In this document: piece after piece, positions 1 through 11,249 of the stretch
How the letters are laid out: each line of letters begins with the position of its first letter
Numbering within the stretch: the first letter of the stretch is position 1
NCBI GenBank assembly: GCA_026122225.1
Contig: JANEZZ010001389.1
Span: 124,001 to 188,000, forward strand
Direction: 5' to 3'
Length of the DNA stretch: 64,000 nt
Source: Heloderma charlesbogerti
Lineage: Eukaryota; Chordata; Lepidosauria; Squamata; Helodermatidae
Notes under the pieces: generated by a model
Database searches by the model: none
What the model was told of the DNA's origin: nothing
What the model saw: only the letters and a program-made list of their open reading frames with translations
Program-made: the position numbers and the translations under genes

Positions 1-251
1 ACATATGTAGCTTAGAATATGTATATTTAATACTTTCCTTCTATTAAAAAGAAGCTTAGTGCTTCTGCTGCTATCTTCTTCAGGTATTTACTTTCTAATT
101 TAAAAGCTGTTTGTTCTGATATACCACAAGTGCAACCAGGCACCCCACCTTTATTTAAGTAAAAGTTTGCCCAAAGCTGCCACACCCCTTCAGAGAGCCT
201 TCCCCAAATTGGTGCTGCTGAACAGCTTGTACCATTAAAAAGTGTCTCCTA

Positions 252-376
252 ATGCAACCTTCCCCAACCTGGTGTCCTTCAGATATTTCAGACTTCAACT
301 CCCATCAGCCACAGCCAAAGGTCAGAAATATTGAGAGGAGTTGTAGTCCAGAAGAAGAGGAGGGCACCAGGCTTTT
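252..376. repeat. Short foldback dispersed repeat
   Basis: The block contains ACTTCAACTCCCATCAGCC facing GGAGTTGTAGTCC about 30 bp later, so it can fold on itself. Similar sequence recurs near 23020-23130, 49918-49982 and 55640-55770. It looks like a short palindromic non-autonomous DNA element common in squamates. The family assignment is inference. Bases 1-250 before it hold nothing I recognise. Confidence 0.5.
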
Positions 377-379
377 CAA

Positions 380-800
380 CCTCTCTCATAATTCTAGAAC
401 CCAAAGGGCTCATCCCATGAAACTGATCAGTGGGAGATTCAGGACAGATAAAAGGAAAGACTACTTCACACAGCACACAGTTAAACTATGAAATTCATTA
501 CCACAGGATGTAATGTCCACCAATTCAGAGGGCTTTAAAAGGGGATTGGACAAATTCCTGGAGGAAAAGGCTATCAATGGCTAATAGTCCTGATGGCTGT
601 ATGTAGCTCCAGTATCAGAGGCAGAATACACTATGCCTATGTTGACCAGTTGGTGGGGAACATGGGCAGGAGGGTGCTGATGATGCACTTGTTTCCTGTT
701 TGTGGGTTTCCCATGGGCAACTCATTGGCCACAGTGTAAACAGAAACCTGGAGTAGATGGATTGTTGGTCTGATCCAGTATGGCTCTTCCCATGTTCTTA
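380..800 (+). mobile_element. CR1 LINE, 3' fragment
   Basis: The sequence ends in the typical CR1 3' region: a run resembling 'ttggtctgatccagtatggctcttc' followed by 'atgttcttat'. Upstream, broken frames read like the C-terminal end of CR1 ORF2, for example [16 protein letters not shown]. The copy is 5'-truncated and non-coding. Confidence 0.75.
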
Positions 801-1125
801 TTTGATGAACCGTAATCCTAACCCATTGTCCGGTCACTATTTCTTCCCTCAGTGTGAAGTTGAGGACTGGAACGTACATATGAACAAGATTTGTTTTTAC
901 TTGATCATGTCTATTGACCCTGTGGCAATAGTCCATAGATGCCTCAACACAAGCAAAGGATTAAGTGGGGATTGGCTGTTGTGCTCAGGCTTTGGATCAG
1001 GACCACTGTTACGATGAGGAAAGTTCAAGAGAAGTCATGTCGTCAAAGAAGCAACAACTTAATTCTTCAGTTTCAATTTGGACAGGATGACATTATGACT
1101 TTTCTTTTCTTTTCTTTTTTTCCAG

Positions 1126-1417
1126 GAAACGAGACACAGAGTACTGGAAGATCCTGTCCTTCTTCTTTGCCATTCAGGAGATCAACCAGAATCCCAGACT
1201 CTTACCCAACATCACCCTGGGCTACAGTATCCATGACAACTATATCAATGCTGGACTGACTTCAGATGCCTTGCTAGACCTGCTGTCTCCTGTGCTGGCA
1301 AATATTCCAAACTACAAATGTGGAAGCCATAATCACCTGTTGGCTATTCTGGAAGGGACCAACTCAGACATCTCCTTCCAGGTTTCAAACATGTTGGGCA
1401 TCTACAAAATCCTACAG
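1126..1417 (+). pseudogene. V2R exon 2 (open, in a broken gene)
   Basis: This is a 292-bp exon after a polypyrimidine tract and CAG (1123-1125), ending CTACAG before GTGTGTG at 1418. It is read with two bases from exon 1 and encodes the start of the venus-flytrap ligand-binding domain, with the family signatures [20 protein letters not shown] and NYKCG. Length and phase match exon 2 of the two other V2R copies here. The donor lies in a short GT/GGGT-rich tract. Confidence 0.85.
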
Positions 1418-1643
1418 GTGTGTGTGGGGTGGGTGGGGGAAGGTGTTTTCAGGTTTAGTTTCACTCTACGTGGGTCCCTTCCAAACAAAGGAAAGCCTTC
1501 TCCAGAGAAGTTCCATGTGACCTTCACTCCCACCATGAATGCAGGTGACCTGGATCCACAGTGTGGTGAAAATGTTAAAACTCCCCAACCTAACCCCCGC
1601 AAGGATCCCAATCTGTATTGAGGGAGGCATACTGGGTATTTCC

Positions 1644-4600
1644 CCTTCATGGATCACTGCCTTGTTGTGGCGAAGGGGCTTGCGTAACTCAGTGAAGCCA
1701 TAAGCTATGCCGTGCAGGGCCACCCAAGACGGACAGGTCATGGCAGAGAGTTCTGACAAAATGTGGTCCACTGGAGAAGGAAATGGCAACCCACTCCAGT
1801 ATTCTTGCCAAGAAAACCCCATGGAAAGTATCACAAGGCTAAAAGATATGACGCCGGAAGATGAGCCCCTCAGGTCGGAAGGTGTCCAATATGCTACTGG
1901 GGAAGAGCAGAGGGTATTTCCAAGTAGCGCCAGAAAGAGTGAAGCGGCTGGGCCAAACCCGAAAGGACACTCAGCTGTGGATGTGTCTGGTGGTGAAAAG
2001 AAAATCCGATGCTGTAAAGAACAATATTGTTTAGGAACCTGGAATGTCAGATCAATGAATCAAGGTAAGTTGGAGGTGGTCAAACATGAGATGACAAGAT
2101 TGAACATCGACATCTTGGGAATCAGCGAACTAAAATGGACAGGCATGGGCGAATTTAATTCAGGTGACCATCATATCTACTATTGTGGGCAAGAATCCCT
2201 TAGAAGAAATGGAGTAGCACTCATAGTCAACAAAAGGGTGGGAAAAGCAGTACTGGGGTACAATCTTAAAAATGATAGAATGATCTCAGTACGAATCCAA
2301 GGCAAACCATTCAACATCACAGTAATTCAAGTCTATGCCCCAACCACTGAGGCCGAAGAAGCTGAGGTTGATCGGTTCTATGAAGACCTACAACACCTTC
2401 TCGAACTAACACCAAAAAAAGATGTCCTCTTCATCATAGGGGATTGGAATGCTAAAGTAGAAAGTCAAGAAATCACCGGGATAACAGGCAGGCATGGCCT
2501 TGGTGTACAAAATGAAGCAGGACAAAAGCTAATAGAGTTTTGCCAAGAGAACATGCTGATCATAGCAAACACTCTTTTCCATCAGCACAAGAGGCGACTC
2601 TACACATGGACGTCACCAGATGGTCAATATCGAAATCAGATTGATTATGTCCTTTGCAGCCAAAGATGGAGAAGCTCCATACAGTCAGTCAAAACAAGAC
2701 CTGGAGCTGACTGTGGCTCAGATCATGAGCTGCTTCTTGCAAAATTTCGGCTTAAATTGAAGAACGTCGGGAAAACCACTAAACCGTTCAGGTATGACCT
2801 AAATCATATCCCTGATGAATATACAGTGGAGGTGAGGAATAGATTTCAGGGATTAGACCTGATAGACAGAGTGCCTGAGGAACTATGGACGGAGGTCCGT
2901 AACATTGTTCAGGAGGCAGCAACTCAATCCATCCCAAAGAAAAAGAAATGCAAGAAAGCCAAGTGGCTGTCTGATGAGGCTTTACAAGTAGCTCACGAAA
3001 GAAGGGAAGCGAAAAGCAAGGGAGAAAGGGGAAGATATACCCAACTGAATGCAGAGTTCCAGAGAATAGCAAGGAGAGACAAGAAGGCCTTCTTAAATGA
3101 ACAGTGCAAAGAAATCGAGGAAAACAACAGAATGGGAAAGACTAGAGATCTCTTCAAGAAAATTGGAGATCTCAAGGGAACGTTTTGTGCAAAGACGGGC
3201 ATGATAAAGGACAAAGAAGGCAGGGACCTCACAGAAGCAGATGAGATTAAGAAGAGGTGGCAAGAATACACAGAAGAACTATACAGGAAAGATCTGAATG
3301 TCCCTGATAGCCATGATAGTGCGGTCACTGAACTTGAGCCGGACATCCTAGAGAGTGAAGTCAAGTGGGCCTTAGGAAGCATTAGTAACAACAAAGCTAG
3401 CGGAAATGACAGTATTCCAGCCGAGCTATTTAAAATCCTAAAAGATGATGCTGTTAAAGTGCTGCACTCAATATGCCAACAAATCTGGAACACTCAACAG
3501 TGGCCACAAGACTGGAAAAGGTCAGTTTACATTCCAATTCCAAAGAAGGGCAACGCCAAAGAGTGTTCAAACTACCGCACCATTGCGCTCATTTCACATG
3601 CCAGCAAGGTGATGCTCAAAATCCTACAAGCTAGGCTTCAGCAGTATGCGAACCGAGAACTACCGGAAGTACAAGCTGGGTTTCGAAGAGGCAGAGGAAC
3701 TAGAGATCAAATCGCCAACATTCGCTGCATCATGGAGAAAGCAAGAGAATTCCAGAAAAACGTCTATTTCTGCTTCATTGACTACGCTAAAGCCTTTGGT
3801 TGTGTGGATCACAACAAACTGTGGCAAATTCTTAAAGTGATGGGAGTACCAGACCACCTTACCTGTCTCCTGAGAAACCTGTACGAGGGTCAAGAAGCAA
3901 CCGTAAGAACCAGACATGGAACAATCTAGTGGTTCAAAATTGGGAAAGGAGTACGACAAGGCTGCATATTGTCACCCTGCTTATTTAACTTATATGCAGA
4001 GTACATCATGAGAAATGCCAGGTTGGATGAATCAGAGGTCGGAATTAAGATTGCTGGGAGAATTATCAACAACCTCCGATACGCAGACGATACCACCCTA
4101 ATGGCAGAAAGTGAAGAGGATCTAAAGAGCCTCTTGTTGAAGGTGAAAGAGGAGAGTGCAAAAGCTGGTTTGAAACTCAACATTAAAAAAACGAAGATCA
4201 TGGCATCTGGCCCCATCACTTCCTGGCATATAGAAGGGGAAGAAATGGAAGCAGTGACAGATTTTACTTTCTTGGGCTCCAAGATCACCGCAGACGGTGA
4301 CTGTAGCCATGAAATTAAAAGACGCTTGCTCCTTGGGAGGAAAGCTATGGCCAACTTAGACAGCATAGTAAGAAGCAGAGACATCACCTTGCCGACAAAG
4401 GTCCGTCTAATCAAAGCTATGGTTTTCCCAGTAGTAATGTATGGCTGTGAGAGCTGGACTATAAGGAAGGCTGAGCGCCAAAGAATTGATGCTTTCAAAC
4501 TGTGGTGCTGGAGAAGACTCTTACGAGTCCCCTGGACTGCAAGGAGTTCAAATCAGTCAATCCTAAAGGAAATCAACCCTGAGTGCTCATTGGAAGGACA

Positions 4601-4864
4601 GATAATGAAGCTGAAGCTCCAATATTTTGGCCACGTAATGCGAAGAGAAAACTCCCTGGAAAAGACCCTGATGCTGGGAAAGACTGAAGGCAAAAGGAGA
4701 AGAGGACGGCAGAGGATGAGATGGCTAGATAGCATCACGAATGCAATGAATATGAACTTGAGCACACTCCGGGAGAGAGCGCAGGACAGGAAGGCCTGGC
4801 GTGCTATGGTCCATGGGGTCACGAAGAGTCGGACACGACTGAACGACTGAACAACAACAACAAC
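1644..4864 (+). mobile_element. RTE-BovB LINE, full length, copy 1
   Basis: This is a 3,221-bp element flanked by the 13-bp direct repeat ACTGGGTATTTCC (1631-1643 and 4865-4877), a target-site duplication from target-primed reverse transcription. It starts at CCTTCATGGATCACTGCC and ends in an ACAACAACA tail after CGACTGAACGACTGAAC, as BovB does. It carries one long endonuclease/reverse-transcriptase frame (see 1707-4850). BovB is known for horizontal transfer between squamates and ruminants. It sits in intron 2 of the plus-strand V2R remnant and is about 98% like the copy at 51852-55066 by eye. Confidence 0.95.
1707..4850 (+). pseudogene. BovB ORF (endonuclease + reverse transcriptase), one stop codon
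   Basis: This is a single frame of about 1,047 codons interrupted once, by TAG at 3927-3929 (codon 741), so it is nearly intact. The N-terminal part is an AP-type endonuclease (GTWNVRSMNQGK, GDWNAKV, GSDHELLLAKF). The C-terminal part is a reverse transcriptase with KAF and VRQGCILSPCLFNLY motifs and the catalytic YADD box at about codons 792-795, downstream of the stop. The second Asp of the conserved KAFD block is Gly here (KAFGCVDH), whereas the copy at 51.9 kb has KAFDCVDH. The stop and the missense change make this copy inactive, but only recently so. Confidence 0.9.
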
Positions 4865-4879
4865 ACTGGGTATTTCCAG

Positions 4880-6425
4880 TAGAAACATAAGAACATAGGA
4901 ACATAAGAAAAGCCATCCTGGATCAGACCAAGGGTCCATCTCATTGAGCATTCTGTTCACACAGTGGCCAACCAGCTGCCCATGAAAAACCCAGAAGCAG
5001 GAGATGAGTGAAACAGCACCCTCCTGCCCATGTTCCCCAGCAACTGATGTACATAGGCTCACTGCTTCTGGTACTGGAGGTAGCACAGAGCCATCAAGAC
5101 TAGTAGCCATTGATAACCTTTTCCTCCAGGAATTTGTCTAACCAGCTTTTAAAGCCATCCAAGTTGGTGTCTGTTACTAGTGCTGGCATATTCATTGCTT
5201 AAACTATGTGCTGTGTGAAGAAGTGATTCCTTTGAACTGTCCTGATTCCCCCACTACTCAGCTTCATAGGATGACCCCTTTGGGTTCTAGTATTTTGAGA
5301 GAGGGAGAAAAATGTCTCCCTTTCCATGTTCTTCACACCATGAATAATTTTGTAGACCTCTATCATGTCTCCCTTTACCCTCCTTTTTTTCCAAGCGAAG
5401 CAATCCCAGCTCTTGTAACCTTCACTCATAGGGGAGATGCTCCAGTCCCTTGATCATTTTAGTTGCCCTTTTCTGCATTTTTTCCAGCTCTACAGTATCT
5501 TATTTTAGGTATGGTGACCAGAAATCTACACAGTATTCCGAGTGTGGTCGCACCATAGATTTTTATGGGGGCACTATGATATTGGCAGTTTTATTCTCAA
5601 TTCCTCTTCTAGATATGCCCATCATGGAGTTTGCCTTTTATTTACTGCAGCCACACACTGGGTTGATATTTTCATCAAGCTGTCCACCACAACCCCAAGA
5701 TCTCTTTCCTGGTTGTTCACCTCTAGCTCAGATCCCATCAGGCTATACCTGAAGTTGGGATTTTTTTGCCCCAACGTGCATCACTTTATGCTTGCTTACA
5801 TTGAACTGCATTTGCCATTTAGATGCCCATCCTCCCAGTTTGGAGAGATCCTTTTGGAGCTCCTCACAATCCCTTTTTGTTTTAACTACCCTAAATAGTT
5901 TGGTGTCATCTGCAAACTTTGAGAACTCTAGGATGGATACCACCTGAGCTCAGTGATTCAATTGCTTCTGATTTATCAATATGGCTGAGAACTTCATCTT
6001 TTGTCACCACTATTTGCCTCCGTTCCTCAGACTCCCTTCCTGAAAATATCAGGTCAGGCACAGGTATCTGTCCTACATCTTTTGCAGTGAAGAAGGATGA
6101 AAAGGATTCATTCAGCTTCCCTGCAATCTCCTTGTCCTCCTTCAATAAACCTTTAACTCTATTGTCATCCAATTGTACAACTGGCTCCCTAGCTGGTTTT
6201 CTGCTCCTGGTATATTTAAAGAATTCCTTATTGATGGCCACGATGTTGCTAGTGATATGATCTTCAAAATGATTTTTTTTCAGCTCTTATTGTCTGCTTG
6301 CATCACCTTTGGGTAAACTTGTGCTGCCATATTTTTTCCTCCTTTGGGCAAGACTTCCATTTTCTGACGGAAGCTCTCTTTTCTCTAATAGATCCCTGAA
6401 CTCTGTTAACCATGCTGGTGATCCT
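4880..6425 (-). mobile_element. CR1 LINE fragment
   Basis: On the minus strand, broken frames read as CR1 ORF2: KLNESFSSFFTAKDVG near 6100, IHPRVLKVCR near 5910, and FADDTKLFRVVKTKRDCEEL near 5900 (FADD is the reverse-transcriptase box). The 3' end at 4880-5000 has the usual CR1 sequence 'gatcagaccaagggtccatc'. Frameshifts and stops are frequent, so it is older than the neighbouring BovB. Confidence 0.8.
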
Positions 6426-7061
6426 GTACTCAGGGACAAATCATATGATTAACAACATATGTGATGTTATCATATATCATATACTCTGCATTCATATGCT
6501 TTAAGCTAAGAAAGCAATGAGGACTTAGAGAAAGCAGTGAGAGGGGAGAAAACCTGATTGGCAGCTGTCAATCTTTCCTAAGGATCAAGTGTGCTTCTGT
6601 TCTTGGTTCTGCTTCTTGGGCACATTATCTACTGCTGGGAAAGTGAGATGAACTGTTGGGAACTTGCTTCCTTGATGAAGACTAGGGTGGCCGGTGCATG
6701 GACCCCCCCCCCAATCTGACTCAGAAGCTTCTGTGGGGCTTCAGAGGCAGGTCCAATTCAGCTCAGGCTTAAAGGGGGGGGGGCTGATTCATTTCAGCCT
6801 ATGAAGCCAAAGTGGGATTCAGACATACGAATCCCGCTTCGCCACCCCTCCCCAACATGCTGTCAAGACCCAGAACATGACACCCAGCCTCCAGCTCCTA
6901 GGCCCTTGTTCTCTCTGTGTGTGTGGGGGGGAGGTGCTGCTGGTGGCATCAGGGGAAGAACGGGAGATTGACAAGAGGTACCGGCTGCCTGTCAAGCCTG
7001 TATGGGCTCCTTCCTTGCACGGAAGGAGACCATTGATATTGGACAGGCACGAGGGCAGGAG
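6426..7061. other. No gene recognised
   Basis: This is non-coding sequence with C and G homopolymers near 6703-6713 and 6771-6782. I see no exon, tRNA or clear repeat border. Part of it (6690-6860) resembles a diverged DNA-transposon interior. Confidence 0.4.
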
Positions 7062-7437
7062 TAGGGATGGCGGAGAAATCCGCCATGGACTTCAATGAGG
7101 CTGGATTCTTTAGAATTCTTTAGAATCCCCTTGAGTCCATGGCTGAATGGTCTACCCCCCCGCCACCCCCCAAATACCCCCCGGGATGGACCTACCTGCC
7201 GCCAGCTGGTCCGGTCAATCCGCTGCCATCCGCTGCTCCAGTCTGCCATCCACTGCTCCATTTGTATCCCTTCTGGCCAGCGGCTGGATGTCCGGCTGCT
7301 GGCGGAGCTGGCCGGTGGCTCCACGGAGTCCCCACGGAGCGGAGCTGGCCGGTCAGGATTCCGGGGGGAGGGACGGAGCACCTCCCCCGCCAGAGGAACC
7401 CAGCGGAGCCAGGTAAGGGGAGTTTCGTACATCCCTA
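7062..7437. mobile_element. TAGGGATG hAT-like MITE, copy 1
   Basis: It begins TAGGGATGGCGGAGAAATCC and ends TTTCGTACATCCCTA, the termini shared by the whole family. The interior is GC-rich, with CCCCCCGCC tracts, and lacks the TACGTA palindromes found in other members. No target-site duplication is evident (GGCAGGAG against ATTTCTGA). Open frames over it are chance GC-rich frames. Confidence 0.65.
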
Positions 7438-7596
7438 ATTTCTGAACATACAGGGAGTTGCCTTTTTAAAAATGCCTCTCCCCTCCAGAACAACAAGACG
7501 GCTGCCAGCATGCATCCAGAGAACCCAGGGAAGGAGCTGGGGGCTGGGCGGTGGCAAAGCAGCCAGGCCTCTGGATCGCACCGCAGAGCACCGAAT

Positions 7597-8210
7597 TAGG
7601 GATGTAAGAAAGTCACTTACCTTTCCACGGATTATGTTTATGGTGGGGGGGAGGCATTCCGTCCCTCCCCCTGGAATCCTCGATGGGGGGGGAGGGACAG
7701 ATCACCTCCCCCCCCGGAATCCTCGAACGGCCTGCTGTGCTCCACAGCGGCTCCGCGGAGCACCTGGCGAGGCCCAGGCCAGAGCAGTCCGCAGCCGGAT
7801 TTCCGGCCACGGTGGGCTCTGGGTAAAAAACAAACAAACAAAAACTGTGTACGCAAATGGCGGTGGCTACGGCCGCCGCCATTTGCATTCCTTATTTTTG
7901 TCCGTCTTAGTCTACATAAATATTTACGTAGACTATTACGGCGAAAATAAAGGGGAACGCAAGTAGCGCCCGTTTATTTTTGTTCCCCTTTATTTTCGCC
8001 GTAATAGTCTATGTAAATATTTACGTAGACTAAGACAGCCAAAAATAAGGAACGCAAATGGCGGCAGCCGTAGCCACCGCCATTTGCACACGTGTTTGTT
8101 TGTTTTTTAACCCAGCCGTGATAGGCTATGTAAATCTTTATGTAGCCTATCACATCTCTGTAAAAAAAAAAACCAAAAAACCTCCAGACTGCAAATGGCG
8201 GCGGCGGCAG
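7597..8210. mobile_element. TAGGGATG hAT-like MITE, copy 2, 3'-truncated
   Basis: It starts TAGGGATGTAAGAAAGTCAC. It contains three hairpins with CTACGTAAAT/ATTTACGTAG cores (about 7905-7945, 7990-8035 and 8115-8155), separated by CGCAAATGGCGGC / CCGCCATTTGC blocks. The right end breaks off at GGCGGCGGCGGCAG (8210). It joins directly to sequence that, in the intact V2R gene, lies about 50 bp past the exon 3 donor. Confidence 0.7.
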
Positions 8211-8741
8211 TAATGGACTGTAGAATTCCAGTATGATTGCCTTGGATGTAGAATATGAGAATATAAGAAAATGTGGTGATGGAGATTGCAGAACACATTT
8301 ATGTCTAATTATGTTTTATTTTATTGTTATTTATTACATTTTTGTATCATCCAAGAACCAAAGCTCTTTGGGCAATTGACAAAGATTTAGATGTTAAAAA
8401 TACAAGATGAAGAATGATATAAGACCGTTTACATGAACACAGTCACATGCTGTTAAATGCCTGGGAGTAGAGAAAATTGTTAATCTGGTGCCAAAGGGAT
8501 GAATGACACTACCTGGAAAGAGTGTTCCAAAATTGGAGGGCCACAATCAAAACAGGCCTCTCCCTTCTTCCCATTCTCCAAACATCCCTTGAAAACAGGT
8601 TCCTCATGAAGGTTAAGGGACACACTCCCCCACTTGAGCCTGGAACTAGCCCTGAGCCATAGGAGAGTCAAACGTGAAATGGGCAGAACTGAGATACTGA
8701 GTGTGCTTTCGTCCATGCTGGTGTTTTCTCTACCAATCTAG

Positions 8742-8969
8742 CTTCACCTTTTCCTGAGAAACCCCCAGTTTTATAACACTTCTATGGATGGAATATATTT
8801 GGACAGGAGTGGGGAGCTGGCGGCCAACTTTGACATCGTGAAATGGGTGAAGTTTCCCAATAGCTCTGTTCTGAGAGCAAAATTTGGAAGTACGGAAAGA
8901 CAGGGATCCCTGGGCCTCAAGTTCACCATTGACCAGGATGCCATTGTGTGGCCCAGATGGCTCAACCAG
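8742..8969 (+). pseudogene. V2R exon 4 (open, in a broken gene)
   Basis: This is a 228-bp phase-0 exon between CTAG and GTGGGG. It encodes the last part of the extracellular ligand-binding region ([30 protein letters not shown]) and ends RWLNQ. It matches exon 4 of the intact gene in length and borders. Confidence 0.85.
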
Positions 8970-9355
8970 GTGGGGACAATGTATCAGGTTCCAGATCAGC
9001 CTCCCCTAATCCAGGTGGATTGCCTTCAAAAACAGGCTGCAGATTCCTTGGGACTTAAAGTATTGGCCCATTTAAATAGGACCACCAATCTATATGGCAC
9101 TTTATGGAGCACAAGGGTGGAGGTCCCTTGAAACTGGACATAATGGAAACATGAGAAGAAGGGGAGGAGAAGCCCCAGCGGGAGTAAACTGACCCGAAAC
9201 ATGCAGGTGTTTCGGTTGTATCTGCTTAAGGCTTGGTTATGGGGTTCATATTCAATCCAAGAGTCCCTGTTGGGTCTTTTCAACTCTGTCTCTCACTCCT
9301 GTAGTTAAATTGGCCCTAACTTATTATCCTTGATGGTCCATGTTTCTGTGGTTAG

Positions 9356-9482
9356 CCCCTGCCTCATTCCAAGTGTGTGGAAAGCTGTCACCCTGGTTTC
9401 CTCAAGGTGGTTCAGGAAGGAAAGCCAGTTTGCTGCTATGACTGTCCTCCCTGTGCAGAAGGGACCGTCTCGACCAAGGAAG
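9356..9482 (+). pseudogene. V2R exon 5, cysteine-rich linker (open, in a broken gene)
   Basis: This is a 127-bp exon after TTAG with donor GTAGGT. It encodes CVESCHPGF and [12 protein letters not shown], the nine-cysteine domain that couples the ligand-binding lobe to the seven-helix bundle in family C receptors. No matching exon 6 follows on this strand. Confidence 0.85.
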
Positions 9483-9735
9483 GTAGGTGACTTCGGAGGA
9501 AAATGCAGTCCATGGGGACAAAGGCTAAGGTTCCATTTACATGCAAATTGAATAAGACGTGCTCTCTGGTTATATCCTGATTTTCTTGAAATCACTTTGT
9601 TCTATCAGGGGCACATGAAGAAGAAAAAGCATAGGATATAGCACTCAAAAACCCATGGGTCCTCCCCACGCCCCCTCAATTCTCTGTATAGCTTGGGATT
9701 GCATTGCTGGGCATGTGTGATGTTGCTCAGTCCCC

Positions 9736-9980
9736 TTGTTGTTCAGTCGTGTCCGACTCTTCGTGATCCCATGGACCACAGCACGCCAGGCCTTCCTGTC
9801 CTGCGCTCTCTCCCGGAGTGTGCTCAAGTTCATATTCATTGCATCGGTGTTGCTATCTAGCCATCTCATCCTCTTCCGTCCCCTTCTGCTTTTGCCTTCA
9901 ATCTTTCCCAGCATCAGTGACTTTTCCAGTGACTTTTCTCTTCGCATTTGGTGGCCAAAATATTTGAGCTTCAGCATCTC
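9736..9980 (-). mobile_element. BovB LINE, 3' fragment (inverted)
   Basis: It is the reverse complement of the last ~245 bp of BovB. The TTGTTGTTCAGTCGTGTCCG tail end is at 9736, followed by sequence encoding the C-terminal RWLDSNTDAMN and KSRTRLN motifs on the minus strand. It is a 5'-truncated insertion. Confidence 0.85.
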
Positions 9981-10450
9981 ATCTATCTCCCACAATTTCA
10001 TGTGTCTGGAGAACGAGTCTGGCACCATTACAAACGGGCTACTTTGAAATGTCCCAAACTATGACCCAAAGTCTGCCATCTGGGCATGTTATCTTGATGA
10101 ACGCATTTCTCTTTGGTATATCTTCTTTGAACTCCTGGTCATCTTTGGCCATTTTTCATCATATCTGCCCAATCACCTCCTTCTAGTTGTTGCTCAGGGC
10201 TACACTTCCCCGCCTAACTAGCATCGAGTATGGACATTCTCTTACCAGCAGGTGTACACCACGAGAAGTCACAACAGGACCTTTCCTTCTCCCAGGAGGC
10301 ATCTGAGCAGGCTCAGTTCTGCTGTTCATCTCACTTAGACACTCTGCCAGCATGTCAGGCCTTGAGCCAGCTCTGTGAAGCTGCTTGTAAAGACAACTGC
10401 ATTTTCCCCCCTTCTTCAAAATCTCAGTTAGAGTCTCAGCTAGTGAAATA

Positions 10451-11071
10451 TAGGGATGTCAGAGAATTCCACTATGGATCTCAGTGAGACCAAATGCCAG
10501 TGCATTCAGGCCGCCGAAATCCATGGCGGAACGAAGCCCCCCACCCCCCACCCCACGAAAGGTGCGCTAAACGGAGCACTTACCTGCTGCCGTTCGCGCT
10601 GCTTTGCGAATGGCAGCCGTGTCTGCAGCCGCCATTCGCTTCCCTGTTTTTGCCATGATAGGCCATTTGCCATGATAGGCCATTTGCGTCCCTGCGGAGG
10701 CCATGATAGGCTACGTAAGTATTTACGTAGCCTATCACAGAAAAAAAAAAAAGAACGCAAAAAAAAAAGGGAACGCAAATGGCGGCCGCCATAGCCCCCG
10801 CTATTTGCATTCCTTTTTTTTTGCCATGATAGGCTATGTAAATATTTACATAGCCTATCACGGCAAAATACAGGGACGCAAATGGCGGCGGCTATGGCGG
10901 CTGCCATTTGCATCCCTGTGCAGGCTGCCCAGCGGCCGGATGTCCGGCTGTGGGTGGCTCTGGCCGCGGAGCGGAGCCAGCCAGGGAGAATTTCAGGGGG
11001 AGGGACAGAGCGCCTCCCCCCCACCACGAATGTCACCCTTCGAAAAGGTAAGTGACTTTCGTACATCCCTA
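10451..11071. mobile_element. TAGGGATG hAT-like MITE, complete with 8-bp TSD
   Basis: This is a 621-bp element running from TAGGGATGTCAGAG to CGTACATCCCTA. It is flanked on both sides by the perfect 8-bp repeat GTGAAATA (10443-10450 and 11072-11079). An 8-bp duplication with short inverted ends is the mark of hAT transposition. It has no transposase frame. Inside are a near-perfect palindrome at 10704-10737 and a perfect 34-bp one at 10827-10860, between inverted CGCAAATGGCGGC blocks. Confidence 0.88.
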
Positions 11072-11249
11072 GTGAAATAACATCATTTAGCATAGAATCG
11101 AACTTCACGGTCCTCTTGCCCAGGGGTCAAGAGTCTGGAATATAAAGCTGGTTACGAGTCTGGGGTCTTCTAGGGGCTTTTCTTGTAAGCCTTCCCCAGA
11201 TCAAATCAGCCCTCTTTACTCTTTGTTAACCCTTTTTAGTATCAGAGCT

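Larger units (their letters stand above)
1126..9482 (+). pseudogene. V2R receptor remnant (exons 2, 4, 5 only)
   Basis: Three exons of a vomeronasal type-2 receptor survive on the plus strand: exon 2 (1126-1417), exon 4 (8742-8969) and exon 5 (9356-9482). Each is open and has proper AG/GT borders. Exon 3, which carries most of the ligand-binding domain, is absent between exons 2 and 4. That gap holds a BovB, a CR1 and two TAGGGATG transposons. No plus-strand exon 6 (seven-helix domain) follows before 12 kb, and no exon 1 is seen upstream inside the window. The locus is tail-to-tail with the intact minus-strand V2R gene. It is most likely a pseudogene. An exon 1 left of the window is possible but would not rescue it. 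Confidence 0.8.

Noticed and set aside
1..1125. Exon 1 for the plus-strand V2R remnant
   Set aside because: No signal peptide plus KCPLTL-like segment was found. It may lie left of the window.
7054..7445. Target duplication for the first MITE copy
   Set aside because: GGCAGGAG and ATTTCTGA do not match.
7139..7966. Several 70-160 codon open frames in GC-rich DNA
   Set aside because: They overlap in several frames, lie within MITEs, and have low-complexity Pro/Gly/Arg composition with no family match.
10506..11108. 200-codon minus-strand frame
   Set aside because: It spans the complete MITE and its flanks. Its repeated [16 protein letters not shown] words are the translation of the DNA hairpins.
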